Shown one piece after another: positions 55,650 to 64,000 of a stretch of DNA of 64,000 nucleotides. A model generated the notes under the pieces. That model made no database searches and was not told where the DNA came from. It saw nothing but the letters and a program-made list of their open reading frames with translations. Made by a program: the position numbers and the translations under genes. Each line of letters opens with the position of its first letter. Within the stretch, counting starts at the first letter, position 1. Source of the stretch: WTKG01 sp963735005 (lineage in GTDB: Bacteria; Actinomycetota; Actinomycetes; Actinomycetales; Demequinaceae); the NCBI GenBank assembly GCA_963735005.1, contig CAVTJA010000002.1, forward strand, positions 1 through 64,000. The letters run 5' to 3'.

Positions 55650-56388
55650 CCAGCTTCTTCATGCGGTCCAGCACCTTCTCGGCAGTGGGGTCGTTCATCT
55701 TGTCGACGATCTTGCCGTCGGCGAGGAACAGCACGCTGTCCGCGTAGCCCGCGGCCGTCGGGTCGTGGGTCACCATGACGACGGTCTGGTCGAACTCGCG
55801 CACGGCGCGGCGCAAGAACGACAGCAGCTCGGCGCCCGACTTGGAGTCGAGGTTGCCGGACGGCTCGTCGCCAAAGATGATTTGCGGCTTCGACACGAGC
55901 GCCCGCGCCACGGCGACGCGCTGCTGCTGGCCGCCGGAGAGCTCTGACGGCAGGTGGGTGAGGCGGTCGCCCAGCCCCAGCACGCTCACCACCTGCTGGT
56001 ACCAGTCCTCGTCAACCTCGGTGCCCGCGATGTCGAGCGGCAGCCGGATGTTCTCGGCGCCCGTGAGGGACGGGATCAGGTTGTAGGCCTGGAAAACGAA
56101 GCCGATGTTGTCCCGGCGCACCTTCGTCACCTGGGCCTCGTTCAGCTTGGTCAGGTCGATGTCGCCAATGAACGTCTGGCCGGCGGACAGGAAGTCGAGG
56201 CCGGCCAGGGTGTGGAGCAGGGTGGACTTGCCGGAGCCCGACGGGCCCATGATCGCGGTGAACTTGCCGCGCGGGATCTCGACGTTGATGCCGTCGAGCG
56301 CGCGCACGGCGGTGTCGCCTGTGCCGTAGTCCTTGTACCCGTTCACCATGTACGCGGCGAGCTTGGTCGCGGTTGCGGAGGGGTTCAT
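55642..56388 (-). CDS. ABC transporter ATP-binding protein, LolD/MacB type
   Basis: A 248-residue ATPase. Walker A AIMGPSGSGKSTLLHTLAG near residues 45-63, Q-loop VFQAYNLIPSLT near 100, signature LSGGQQQRVAVARAL near 155, Walker B QIIFGDEPSGNLD near 175, H-loop VMVTHDP. It works with the FtsX permease encoded next. ATG 56388 begins the similarity; the open frame upstream is not family-like. The two-component genes just upstream may control it. Confidence 0.93.
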   Translation of the reverse strand: MNPSATATKLAAYMVNGYKDYGTGDTAVRALDGINVEIPRGKFTAIMGPSGSGKSTLLHTLAGLDFLSAGQTFIGDIDLTKLNEAQVTKVRRDNIGFVFQAYNLIPSLTGAENIRLPLDIAGTEVDEDWYQQVVSVLGLGDRLTHLPSELSGGQQQRVAVARALVSKPQIIFGDEPSGNLDSKSGAELLSFLRRAVREFDQTVVMVTHDPTAAGYADSVLFLADGKIVDKMNDPTAEKVLDRMKKLGD

Positions 56389-56533
56389 GTCAGTGCCTTT
56401 CAATGCGTTGTGGGGCCAGCGATGCGCAGGGGCTTCCCAATGCGCCAAGTCTCGCCCGGATGAGCGCGCGACGGTATCGGCCAATGGGACGGTTTTGAGC
56501 CGTCGTCCTGAGGGATGACCCTGACAGGGAGCG

Positions 56534-57211
56534 CTAGCCGCGCGGCGCGACGATCCCGGAGTCGTACGCCTCCACCACCGCCTGCACGCGGTCGCGCACG
56601 CCAAGCTTGGTGAGGATGTGCGAGACGTGCGTCTTGATGGTGGTCGAGGACAAGAACAGCTCCGTCGCGATCTCCTGATTCGAGAGGCCACGGGCCATGA
56701 GCTGAAGCACCTCAACCTCGCGCTCGCTGAGGTCGCCGATCGCCTCGGGGGACGGCACGTGCTCGCCGCCGTTGGCCGGGCGGCCGCCGCGCGCGAACTG
56801 CTCGATCACGCGGCGGGTGACCTCGGGCGCGAGCAGCGCCTCGCCGCCGGCCACGACCTTGACGGCATTCACGAGCGTGTCGCCGTCGGCGCTCTTGAGG
56901 AGGAACCCGGATGCGCCGGCGCGCAGCGCCTCGTACAGGTACTCGTCCTGGTCGAAAGTCGTCAGGATGACGACGCTCGCGCCGGGGTGCGCCTCGAGGA
57001 CCGCCCGGGTCGCGGCGAGGCCGTCCATGCCGGGCATGCGGATGTCCATCAGGATCACGTCTGGCTGGTGCGCGGCGACCGCGGCGACCGCCTTGGAGCC
57101 GTCGTCGACCTCGCCAGCGACCTCGATGTCCGGCTCGGCGTCGAGGATCATGCGCAGGCCAGCGCGCACCATTGCCTGGTCGTCCACCAGCAGCACCTTG
57201 ATCACAGCCAC
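56534..57211 (-). CDS. Response regulator, NarL/LuxR family
   Basis: A 225-residue DNA-binding regulator. Receiver domain with VDDQAMVRAG (acidic pocket), phosphorylation Asp in VILMDIRMPGMDGLAA near residue 56, and LLKSADG near 105. The C-terminal LuxR helix-turn-helix is LSEREVEVLQLMARGLSNQE and SSTTIKTHVSHILTKLGVRD. It is paired with the kinase gene 34 bases upstream and probably activates the adjacent ABC exporter. Confidence 0.93.
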   Translation of the reverse strand: MAVIKVLLVDDQAMVRAGLRMILDAEPDIEVAGEVDDGSKAVAAVAAHQPDVILMDIRMPGMDGLAATRAVLEAHPGASVVILTTFDQDEYLYEALRAGASGFLLKSADGDTLVNAVKVVAGGEALLAPEVTRRVIEQFARGGRPANGGEHVPSPEAIGDLSEREVEVLQLMARGLSNQEIATELFLSSTTIKTHVSHILTKLGVRDRVQAVVEAYDSGIVAPRG

Positions 57212-57245
57212 CGCCCGCCCTTTCGCGTCGATCCGACCCTAGCCC

Positions 57246-58499
57246 CTAGCGCTCGCGGGCGCGTGAACGTCGCGGCGACACGGTGTCGTCCTGCGACGGC
57301 AGCACCGCGCGCACGCGGAAACCGCCGCCCGAGCGGGGGCCGAACTCGACCGAGCCGCCGAGAGCCATCACCCGCTCGCGGATGCCCGCCAGGCCGTGCC
57401 CGCCCGACGCCGGCGTCGCTTCGGAGACGACGCCGCGGCCGTCGTCCTCCACCGTCACGGTGACGGCGTTGCGCGCGCGCTTGACCGTCACCGTCGCGTG
57501 GGCGCCGGGGCCCGCGTGCTTGAGCGCGTTCGTCAGCGACTCCTGGACGATGCGATATGCGCTGAGTTCCACGCCCGCGGGAACGTGCGCGCCACCTGCG
57601 ATGTGAAGCTCCACGGGCAAGCCCGAGCCCTCGACCTGCCGCGCGAGCGCCGGCAGCGAGCTGAGCGCGGGCATCGGCGTTAAGTCGAACGACGTGAGGT
57701 GGCCGGGCGCGGTGTCGTCCTCGAGTTCGGAGGTGTCGCGCAGCACGCCGATCATGCGTTGCATCTCCGCCAGGCCCTTGCGGCCGGAATCGCTGATGGT
57801 CGCGAGCGCCTCGGTTACCTTGGGGTCCGCATCGCCGGACTGGCGGCGCGCCCCCTCCGCCTGGAGAGTCATCACCGTGATCTCGTGGGCCACAACGTCG
57901 TGCAGCTCGCGCGCGATCCGGGCGCGCTCGGTGCGTACCGCGGCGTCGGCCGTCTCGCGGTTGAGCACCGCCTGGTTCTGCTGCTCGAGCTCGAGAAGCG
58001 TGATGCGCTCGCGGGTGGAGGCGTCCGCCCGCCCGATCGCGAACGGAAGCAGCACCCACAATACGATGCTGCCGAGGGCCACCCACGAGATTCCGTCGAA
58101 CACGATGATCCCGACGGTCGTCCACGCGAGACCGATGAACAGCGTGACGCCGGCGGTCCAGATGGCTTGGCGCCGCGGCAGGAACGCCCCCACCGCGTGC
58201 ATCGCGATCACCAGCGAGAGGCTCGCGAGTGTGTCCTCGTAGTTGAGCCCGCGGTCGATCATCCACGCGATGAGGATCGCCACGAGGCTCGCGCGCGGCG
58301 CAACCTGTCGCCAAATCAACGGCGCAGTCAGCGCGACGAGGAGCAGGATGCCCAGGAGATCGCGGCGACGCCCGATGCTCGCGGCCGCGTCGGGGAACAG
58401 GTTCTGGAAGAACGCGCCGAGCGTGAACAGCCCTGCGGCGATCGCCACATCGAGCACGCGCTTCCACGGCACTCCGCGCACAGCGACCTTGACGTCCAT
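57246..58499 (-). CDS. Sensor histidine kinase, HisKA_3 (DesK/NarX-like)
   Basis: A 417-residue kinase with an N-terminal block of five or six membrane helices (residues ~15-160), a coiled stretch (ITLLELEQQNQAVLNRE), the phospho-His site RARIARELHDVVAHEITVMT near residue 200, and an ATPase domain with QESLTNALKHAG (N box) and VEDDGRGV with GHGLAGIRERV. It has no large sensor loop, so it may sense the membrane or its ABC partner. The ATG has a TAGCAT box six bases upstream. Confidence 0.92.
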   Translation of the reverse strand: MDVKVAVRGVPWKRVLDVAIAAGLFTLGAFFQNLFPDAAASIGRRRDLLGILLLVALTAPLIWRQVAPRASLVAILIAWMIDRGLNYEDTLASLSLVIAMHAVGAFLPRRQAIWTAGVTLFIGLAWTTVGIIVFDGISWVALGSIVLWVLLPFAIGRADASTRERITLLELEQQNQAVLNRETADAAVRTERARIARELHDVVAHEITVMTLQAEGARRQSGDADPKVTEALATISDSGRKGLAEMQRMIGVLRDTSELEDDTAPGHLTSFDLTPMPALSSLPALARQVEGSGLPVELHIAGGAHVPAGVELSAYRIVQESLTNALKHAGPGAHATVTVKRARNAVTVTVEDDGRGVVSEATPASGGHGLAGIRERVMALGGSVEFGPRSGGGFRVRAVLPSQDDTVSPRRSRARER

Positions 58500-58505
58500 T
58501 CCACG

Positions 58506-58511
58506 ATGCTA
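58506..58511 (-). promoter_or_regulatory. -10 box TAGCAT, leaderless start of the histidine kinase
   Basis: TAGCAT ends six bases before ATG 58499, with no ribosome site. Confidence 0.5.
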
Positions 58512-58558
58512 GAGGGCCGCGGGTGCGCGTGGCATCGGCCAGGCGGACGATGCGCCGG

Positions 58559-59218
58559 CTAGCCGCGGAACCGGTAGCCCTTGCCCCGCACGGTCTCGAT
58601 GGCGTCGGCCCCGAGGCGGCTGCGCAGGTAACCGATGTAGACGTCCAGCACGTTCTCGCGGGCCGCGGATCCCCACACGTGTTCCATCGCCTCGGCCCGC
58701 GTGACGACGTCGCCAGCGCGCGACATCAGCAGCTGCGCCAGCTGGAACTCGCGGTTGGACAGCGACACCGGTTCGCCGTCGAGTTCGAGAGTTCGCGCGA
58801 TCGGGTCGAGCACGCAGTTGCCCACCTCGAGCACTGCGGTGGCCGGGTCTGGCTGGGTGTGGCGGCGCTCGCGCAGCCGAATGCGCGCGAGGAGCTCGTC
58901 GAACGAGAACGGCTTTGCCATGTAGTCGTCCGCGCCGCGCTCGAGCCCGCGGACGGTGTCCTCGGCGCTGGCGCGGGCGGTGAGGATGATGACCGGCAGG
59001 TCCGACCCGGACGCGCGGATCTTGCGCAGGACGGTGAAGCCCTCCTGGTCCGGCAGTCCGATGTCGAGCAGCATGATGTCGAAGTCCCCCTTGAGCGCGT
59101 GCTCGAGGCCCTCGCGACCGGTCCCGACCGCGGTGACCTCGATCTGCGCCGTCGCCAACCCGGACACGAGCGATGCGGCGAGGCGTTCCTCGTCTTCGAC
59201 GAGCAGCAGGCGAGTCAC
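58559..59218 (-). CDS. Response regulator, OmpR/PhoB family
   Basis: A 219-residue regulator. Receiver LLVEDEERLAASL, phospho-Asp in IMLLDIGLPDQEG near residue 50, AKPFSF near 100; winged-helix output SNREFQLAQLLMSRAG, VDVYIGYLRSRLG-type NVLDVYIGYLRSRLG and VRGKGYRFRG at the end. GTG 59218 overlaps the stop of its kinase (GTGA), so the pair is one operon. Confidence 0.93.
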   Translation of the reverse strand: MTRLLLVEDEERLAASLVSGLATAQIEVTAVGTGREGLEHALKGDFDIMLLDIGLPDQEGFTVLRKIRASGSDLPVIILTARASAEDTVRGLERGADDYMAKPFSFDELLARIRLRERRHTQPDPATAVLEVGNCVLDPIARTLELDGEPVSLSNREFQLAQLLMSRAGDVVTRAEAMEHVWGSAARENVLDVYIGYLRSRLGADAIETVRGKGYRFRG

Positions 59219-60657
59219 TGGTGGCCCTCCACGGGGATGACGATGGTGAACAGGGAGCCGACGCCGAGGACGCTGTCGAGCTCGACAGTTCCACCATGAG
59301 AGTGCGCGATCGCCGAGACGATCGGTAGGCCGAGGCCCGCCCCATCCGCCTTGTCGTCCACGCGCCCGAAGCGCCCCATCACGCGGGCGTGATTCTCTTT
59401 GGCGATCCCGATGCCTTGGTCGCGCACCCAGAGGCGCAGCGTGCCGTCCTCGAGGCTTGAGCCGAGCCCGACCTCGGTGCCGTCCTTTGAGTACTTGACC
59501 GCGTTCGCGACCAACTGCATCCAGGCCTGAAGGAGCCGCTGGAGGTCGCCCGTGACCACGCCGTCGGCCGTCTGCTCGAGCACCCACGTGCGGTCGCCCA
59601 AGGCCTGCGCGCGCGCGAACGCGGCGTTCGTGAGGTCGGCGACGTCCACGCGTTCGTGGGTGACGAACTCGGGGCGGTCGGCCTTCGCGAGAACCACGAG
59701 GTCGTCCACGAGCCTCGCCATCATGGAGATCTCGTCGAGCAACAACTTTTGACTGTCCTCCACCTGGCCCGGGTCGCGCGGCTCGAGAAGCTCGAGGTTG
59801 GTGCGCATGACCGCCAGCGGCGTGCGCAACTCGTGCCCCGCGTCGTCCAAGAGTTGGCGCTGCGCCTCGTAGCCCGCCTCGACCCGGTCAAGCATGTCGT
59901 TGACCGTGACGCTAAGCCGCGCGAGGTCGTCGTTGCCAACGATCGGGATGCGGCTGCGGAGGTCGGACTCGCTGATCTCGCGAGCGGTCGAGTCGAGGAG
60001 CCGGATAGGACGGAGCAGGCGACCCACGGTGACCCACGCGACCGCGCCCAGGATGCTGAGCGCGATCACGCCCGCGATTGCGAATCCGCCGAACGACTCG
60101 TTGAGTTCGTGGACGATCTCGCCACGGTCGGTTGCGATGGTGAAGGTCGCGATGGTCTTGCCCGTCTCGTCCTTGATCGGCACGCTCACGTAGCGGTACT
60201 CGCGTTGAGACGTCTTGGCGGACTGAACGGTGACTGAGTTCTGCGCCGACGCGTCGGACTGCGCAAGGAACTCGGCGTCGGAGGCCAGGTCGAGCCGGAT
60301 GTCGCCGCCCGACACGAACGTCGCACGGCCGTTGACGTGGCCCACCGCGCTTTCGGTGGCGGTGGCTGTCACCTGGCCGATGCCGGCGCGCAACAGCGGC
60401 TCGGCGCCGGCCCACGGCAGGCCGGTCTGGGGGTCCACACCTGCGGCGAGATCGAGGAAGGCGACGGTTCGCACCCGCAGGTCGTCGTCGATGGTGCGGT
60501 CGGTTTCGCCAAGTTGCATCGCGTAGGCGACAACGCCGGTCATGGCAATCGCTGCTGCTGCAAGCGAGACCAAGTACACCAGGACCCGAGACTGGACAGT
60601 CCAGACGCGGGCGGGGGAACTGGCGTCCCCCGCCCGGCCTGGCATTCTCAGTCGCAT
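59215..60657 (-). CDS. Sensor histidine kinase with HAMP domain
   Basis: A kinase of about 480 residues. Membrane helix at ~24-46 (LVYLVSLAAAAIAMTGVV), an extracytoplasmic sensor region of about 140 residues, a second helix (IAGVIALSILGAVAWVTVG), a HAMP linker, phospho-His in DDAGHELRTPLAVM near residue 275, and ATPase motifs LVANAVKYSKDG, VRDQGIGIAKE and GAGLGLPIVSAIA. ATG 60657 has GGGAG directly upstream; an in-frame GTG at 60666 is an alternative. It is downstream of the acidic secreted protein gene, which may report to it. Confidence 0.91.
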   Translation of the reverse strand: MRLRMPGRAGDASSPARVWTVQSRVLVYLVSLAAAAIAMTGVVAYAMQLGETDRTIDDDLRVRTVAFLDLAAGVDPQTGLPWAGAEPLLRAGIGQVTATATESAVGHVNGRATFVSGGDIRLDLASDAEFLAQSDASAQNSVTVQSAKTSQREYRYVSVPIKDETGKTIATFTIATDRGEIVHELNESFGGFAIAGVIALSILGAVAWVTVGRLLRPIRLLDSTAREISESDLRSRIPIVGNDDLARLSVTVNDMLDRVEAGYEAQRQLLDDAGHELRTPLAVMRTNLELLEPRDPGQVEDSQKLLLDEISMMARLVDDLVVLAKADRPEFVTHERVDVADLTNAAFARAQALGDRTWVLEQTADGVVTGDLQRLLQAWMQLVANAVKYSKDGTEVGLGSSLEDGTLRLWVRDQGIGIAKENHARVMGRFGRVDDKADGAGLGLPIVSAIAHSHGGTVELDSVLGVGSLFTIVIPVEGHQ

Positions 60658-60694
60658 GACTCCCACGGTAGCCGGGAGCCACGCCCGCAGGTGG

Positions 60695-61094
60695 TTAGTC
60701 GTCGAACTCGTCGTCGTGCTCGTCCTCGTGCGAGGACTTTGTCGTGGTCGTCGTCATCGTCATCGCCGTGGCCCGAGCCGGTGGTGGTGGTCCACGTCTG
60801 GGTGCTGTGCGTCTTGGTCGGCTTTGGCTTCTCGGGCTTGGGCTCCGGGGACGGCTCAGGAGACGGCGACGGCACCACGGCGACGCTGGGGTCGACGACC
60901 TCGGTCGTCTCGTCGTCGGCGTTCGTCTCGTCGGAAGCGGCCGCGGTCGGGACCACGACGGCCTCGCCGATCGTCTCGTCGGCGGCCTCGCCGCGGTTGA
61001 CGATCGCGTTCGCGGTCGCTCCCACGAAGAACAGGCCCCCCGCGACGACTGTCGCGGTCAGGATGTAGCGGGTGGAGGAGTTCATGTCAGGCAC
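60695..61094 (-). CDS. Small exported acidic His/Asp-rich protein (one-base frameshift near the end)
   Basis: About 132 residues. GTG 61094 is the longest start, ATG 61085 the alternative. One membrane helix or signal (YILTATVVAGGLFFVGATANA), an acidic Thr/Glu segment, a Pro-Lys spacer (SPEPSPEPKPEKPKPTK), then GHGDDDDDDHDK. An extra base in the A-run at 60738-60740 shifts the frame; corrected, it ends HEDEHDDEFDD with TAA at 60695. The uncorrected frame would overlap the kinase start. The His/Asp tail looks metal-binding. Cotranscription with the kinase suggests a sensing accessory, not proven. Confidence 0.6.
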
Positions 61095-61170
61095 TCGCCC
61101 TTTCGGTAGCTGTTGACTGTGGTCTCCGCGCCTTGCGGCGACCGCGACGCCAACTGGTCATGACACAAGA

Positions 61171-61214
61171 ATGCGCGGCCGAACCTGAGAGTCTTCACAG
61201 GTTCGGCCGCGCAT
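61171..61214 (-). terminator. Strong terminator of the ABC-2 exporter operon
   Basis: A perfect 17-bp stem (61171-61187 with 61198-61214) and a 10-base loop. On the minus strand it lies 14 bases after the permease stop and is followed by TCTTGTGT, a partly U-rich tail. Confidence 0.82.
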
Positions 61215-61227
61215 CTGGGGTTGGGGG

Positions 61228-62040
61228 CTACCGGTCGCGCCGGTGGAGCCACCGGAAGGTCTTGAGCGCGAGGTAGAGGCCCACCAGCACCCACACCGTG
61301 AGCACGAAAGCGCCGCTCTCGAGTTCCCAGAAATGTCGGGGCTCGGCGAGCGCGAAGCTGTCGGGCAGGAAGAACGACCTCATGCCTTGGGCGAGCCACT
61401 TGAGCGGGAAGATCTCGGCGATCGTCTGCAGGTAGCGCGGCAGGTCGCTGTAGACGAGGAACACGCCGGAGATGAACTGGAGCCCGAGCACGATCGGCGT
61501 CAGCACCGCCGACGCAGAGCGGCCCGTCCGCGGAAGCGACGACGCCGCGATGCCCAGCGCCGTGGCGGCTGCCGTGCCCAGCACGAACACCCAGGCGAAC
61601 GTGAGCCACGAGCCCGCATCCGTGGGGATATGCGCGCCGAACGCGACCACGCCCACCACCATGAGCAACGCCACCTGCACCAGCGACACGACGAGCACCA
61701 GCACGACCTTCCCGAGGAAGTACGCGATCGGGGGAAGCGGCGTGCCACTCAGCCGCTTGAGAACGTCGTTGTCGCGGTCAATCGCGAGCGAAATCGCGAG
61801 CGACTGGAAGCCCGTGTTGAGGATGCCGGACGCCACGAGGCCCGCCAGCAGGTAGTGCGTGAACTTCACGCCGCCGCCGAGATCCGCATTGCCGAATGCC
61901 GCGCCAAAGATCAGCAACAGGAACACCGGGAACGCGAAGATGAAGAACATCTGGTCGCGGCTGCGTGAGAACTCCTTGAGCTCGACCACGCTCCGGCTTG
62001 CGACCAGCCCTGCCAGCGTCGGGCGGCTTGCCGCGGTCAT
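61228..62040 (-). CDS. ABC-2 type transporter permease
   Basis: A 270-residue membrane protein with six helices in the ABC-2 pattern: a cytoplasmic start, FFIFAFPVFLLLIFGAAFG near residue 31, an amphipathic loop LKRLSGTPLPPIAYFLGKVV near 93, and the ABC-2 signature region LTPIVLGLQFISGVFLVYSD with LPRYLQTIAEIFPLKWLAQG near 200. It overlaps the ATPase gene by four bases. A drug or lipid exporter by family; substrate unknown. Confidence 0.91.
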   Translation of the reverse strand: MTAASRPTLAGLVASRSVVELKEFSRSRDQMFFIFAFPVFLLLIFGAAFGNADLGGGVKFTHYLLAGLVASGILNTGFQSLAISLAIDRDNDVLKRLSGTPLPPIAYFLGKVVLVLVVSLVQVALLMVVGVVAFGAHIPTDAGSWLTFAWVFVLGTAAATALGIAASSLPRTGRSASAVLTPIVLGLQFISGVFLVYSDLPRYLQTIAEIFPLKWLAQGMRSFFLPDSFALAEPRHFWELESGAFVLTVWVLVGLYLALKTFRWLHRRDR

Positions 62041-62897
62041 GATGCCTCCTCCTGGTCGGCCTGGCCAATGAGGTCCAGGTACACGTCCTCAAGCGATGGG
62101 GTCCGAACCTCGAGCCCCTCGACCTCACCCTTGTTCGCGGCGAGTAATGTGCGCAGGGCCTTGGTCGGGGTTTCCGTGCGTTGGTTGATTCGCTTGCCGC
62201 TTTCGACCCATGAGACGACGGCGGACCCGGCGCGCGCCCGAAGTCCCGAAGGCGTGTCCTCGGCAACAATTTCGCCGCCGGCGATGATCGCGAGCCGGTC
62301 GGCGAGGTGCTCGGCCTCGTCGAGGTAATGCGTCGTGAGCACGATGGTCGTGCCGCCCTCGCGGAGCGAGTTGATCAGCGTCCAGAACTGGCGCCGCGCG
62401 GCCGGATCGAATCCCGTTGTGGGCTCGTCAAGGAACACGAGCTCGGGCTGTCCCACGACGGCGAGAGCGACGTCAAGGCGCCGCCGTTGCCCGCCCGACA
62501 AGGTGTTGGCGCGCGCATCCGCCTTGTCGGCAAGCCCGACGGCAGCGATGACGTCCGCGACATCGCGCGGATTCGGGTAGGTCGCGGCCGCCGCAGCCAC
62601 GGCTTCGCGCGGCGTGAGGTAGGTGTCCGCGGACGATGTCGATTGGAGCATGATTCCTACCCGCTCTCGCCATCCGCGGTTGGCGTGTGCGGGGTCGGCG
62701 CCGAGCACCGTCACGTCCCCGCCGGTCCGCTTGCGGTAGCCCTCGAGTATCTCGACGGTCGTCGTCTTGCCTGCTCCGTTCGGCCCGAGCAGCGCGAAGA
62801 TTTCGCCCCGCTCGATGTCGAGGTCGATGCCCTTGACCGCCTCGAAGGTGCCGTAGGACTTTCTGAGCCCCCGGATCGTGATTGCGTGATCTGCCAT
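62037..62897 (-). CDS. ABC transporter ATP-binding protein, DrrA/CcmA type
   Basis: A 286-residue ATPase. Walker A ALLGPNGAGKTTTVEILEG near residue 35, signature LSGGQRRRLDVALAV near 134, Walker B ELVFLDEPTTGFD near 155, H-loop VLTTHYLDEAEHLADR. The C-terminal extension after residue 220 is typical of drug and polysaccharide exporters. It partners the ABC-2 permease. Leaderless start (TACGGT six bases before ATG). Confidence 0.93.
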   Translation of the reverse strand: MADHAITIRGLRKSYGTFEAVKGIDLDIERGEIFALLGPNGAGKTTTVEILEGYRKRTGGDVTVLGADPAHANRGWRERVGIMLQSTSSADTYLTPREAVAAAAATYPNPRDVADVIAAVGLADKADARANTLSGGQRRRLDVALAVVGQPELVFLDEPTTGFDPAARRQFWTLINSLREGGTTIVLTTHYLDEAEHLADRLAIIAGGEIVAEDTPSGLRARAGSAVVSWVESGKRINQRTETPTKALRTLLAANKGEVEGLEVRTPSLEDVYLDLIGQADQEEAS

Positions 62898-62903
62898 GGT
62901 TTG

Positions 62904-62909
62904 ACCGTA
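62904..62909 (-). promoter_or_regulatory. -10 box TACGGT, leaderless start of the ABC-2 ATPase gene
   Basis: TACGGT ends six bases before ATG 62897; no ribosome site. Confidence 0.5.
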
Positions 62910-63017
62910 GTCGTGCGTGGCCGGGGCCCGCCATCGTCCGGGCGGACGAGATTACCCCTGATCTTCGCGTCCGGCGATCGACGCGGCGGCGGGCGTGCGG
63001 GCGACCGCCTTTGCTGG

Positions 63018-64000
63018 TTAACCCTCGGCGAGCAGCTTCTGGATCCGCGCCACGCCTTCGGCGAGGTCGTCGTCGCCAAGCGCGTAGCTGAGGCGCAGGT
63101 AGCCGCTGGGCCCAAACGCCTCGCCCGGCACCACCGCCACCTCAGCCTCTTCGAGGATGATCTCCGCGAGCTCGGCCGACGTGGTGGGCACCTTGCCGCG
63201 GATCTCGCGTCCCAGCACATTCTCGACCGAGGGGTACGCGTAGAACGCGCCCTGCGGCGTCGGGCACACGATGCCGTCGATCTCGCTGAGCATCGCCACC
63301 ATCGTTTGGCGGCGCCGGTCAAAGGCCTTGCGCATCAGCGCTACTTCCTCGAGTCCGCCCTGAAGCGCGGCGATCGCGGCCCGCTGGGACACGTTCGCCA
63401 CGTTGCTGGTGAGGTGGCTCTGGAAGTTCGTGGCCGCCTTGACGACGTCCAGCGGCCCGATCATCCAGCCCACGCGCCAGCCCGTCATTGCGTACGTCTT
63501 GGCCACGCCGTTGAGGACGATGCAGGTGTCGGCGAGGTCCGGGACGGCGCGCACCATCGGGGTGAATTCGGCGTCGTCGTACGTGAGGTGTTCGTAGATC
63601 TCGTCGGTGATCACCCAGATGCCGTGCTCGAGTGCCCACTCGCCGATGGCCTTGGTCTGCTCGGGCGTGTAGACGGCGCCCGTGGGGTTCGACGGCGAGC
63701 AGAACAGCAGCGCCTTGGTGGCGGGGGTGCGGGCCGCCTCGAGCTGCTCGACGGTGACGAGGTAGCCCTGGTCGGCGCCGGCGAAGACCTCGACGGGGGT
63801 GGCGCCGGCGAGCCGGATCGCCTCGGGATACGTGGTCCAGTACGGCGCGGGCAGGAGGACCTCGTCGCCCGGGTCGAGGATCGCGGCGAAGGCCTGGAAC
63901 ACGGCCTGCTTGCCGCCGTTGGTGACGAGCGTGGAGGCCGGGTCGACTTCGTAGCCGGAGTCGCGCAGCGTCTTGGCCGCGATGGCGGCACGGAGCTCGG
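63018..64000 (-). CDS. Aspartate-type aminotransferase (5' end outside the window)
   Basis: The last 326 residues of a class I/II PLP aminotransferase; the frame is open to the right edge. Visible motifs: VTNGGKQAVFQAFAAILDPG, PAPYWTTYPEA, FCSPSNPTGAVYTPEQ, VITDEIYEHLTYDDAEF, NGVAKTYAMTGWRVGWMIGP with the PLP lysine, and the C-terminal LRLSYALGDDDLAEGVARI with the carboxylate-binding Arg. Fold type I, subgroup Igamma (AspC/AspAT). It transfers amino groups between aspartate and 2-oxoglutarate by family. The missing part is about 70-80 residues. Confidence 0.92.
   Translation of the reverse strand, partial: ELRAAIAAKTLRDSGYEVDPASTLVTNGGKQAVFQAFAAILDPGDEVLLPAPYWTTYPEAIRLAGATPVEVFAGADQGYLVTVEQLEAARTPATKALLFCSPSNPTGAVYTPEQTKAIGEWALEHGIWVITDEIYEHLTYDDAEFTPMVRAVPDLADTCIVLNGVAKTYAMTGWRVGWMIGPLDVVKAATNFQSHLTSNVANVSQRAAIAALQGGLEEVALMRKAFDRRRQTMVAMLSEIDGIVCPTPQGAFYAYPSVENVLGREIRGKVPTTSAELAEIILEEAEVAVVPGEAFGPSGYLRLSYALGDDDLAEGVARIQKLLAEG

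Overview
The window comes from a high-GC Gram-positive bacterium, most likely a Micrococcales-type actinomycete. This is inferred from the roughly 70% GC coding sequence, the menaquinone gene set, a 14-gene nuo operon followed by a polyprenyl diphosphate synthase, tRNA-Thr/tRNA-Met/rpmG/hadA-hadB order, and frequent leaderless start sites (TANNNT -10 box six or seven bases before the start codon). It is chromosomal. No phage, plasmid, IS or CRISPR features were seen.

Bases 1-4200 are the broken tail of an Rhs/polymorphic toxin locus. They hold the C-terminus of an Rhs protein with a nuclease-like tip, a pentapeptide-repeat neighbour, and two orphan toxin tails, each followed by small immunity-type genes. 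This stretch is less GC-rich and carries frameshifts of mixed kind, so it looks like decaying accessory DNA.

From 4.2 to 35 kb lies a respiratory block. It contains menA, menE, menB, menC, menD, menF and a menJ-type reductase, with an ECF sigma factor, two related membrane-anchored propeller proteins, a lipoprotein and a PDZ protein among them. It continues with nuoA-N (proton-pumping complex I) and the polyprenyl diphosphate synthase that makes the quinone tail. The electron carrier, its tail and the dehydrogenase that reduces it are therefore encoded together. Many nuo genes carry a single extra base that breaks the frame; these are most simply sequence errors.

From 35.3 to 40.3 kb is a sulfate-assimilation operon (sir-cysH-cysD-cysN, minus strand). 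It is headed by a 25-codon leader peptide containing six cysteines and by three RNA segments that can pair in two mutually exclusive ways, a convincing cysteine attenuator. A ferredoxin-NADP reductase gene that could supply electrons to Sir diverges from it. Then follow htpX, an FMN/glutamate-synthase-like gene overlapping a pyruvate-oxidase-like gene, yajQ, three tRNAs, alkX/ycaQ, rpmG and hadAB.

From 49.4 to 64 kb are a LacI regulator divergent from an MFS transporter with a likely operator between them, murB, an FtsX-type ABC exporter with a NarL/DesK two-component system, an OmpR/HisKA two-component system with an acidic His/Asp-rich secreted protein, an ABC-2 exporter, and the 3' part of an aspartate-type aminotransferase running off the right edge.
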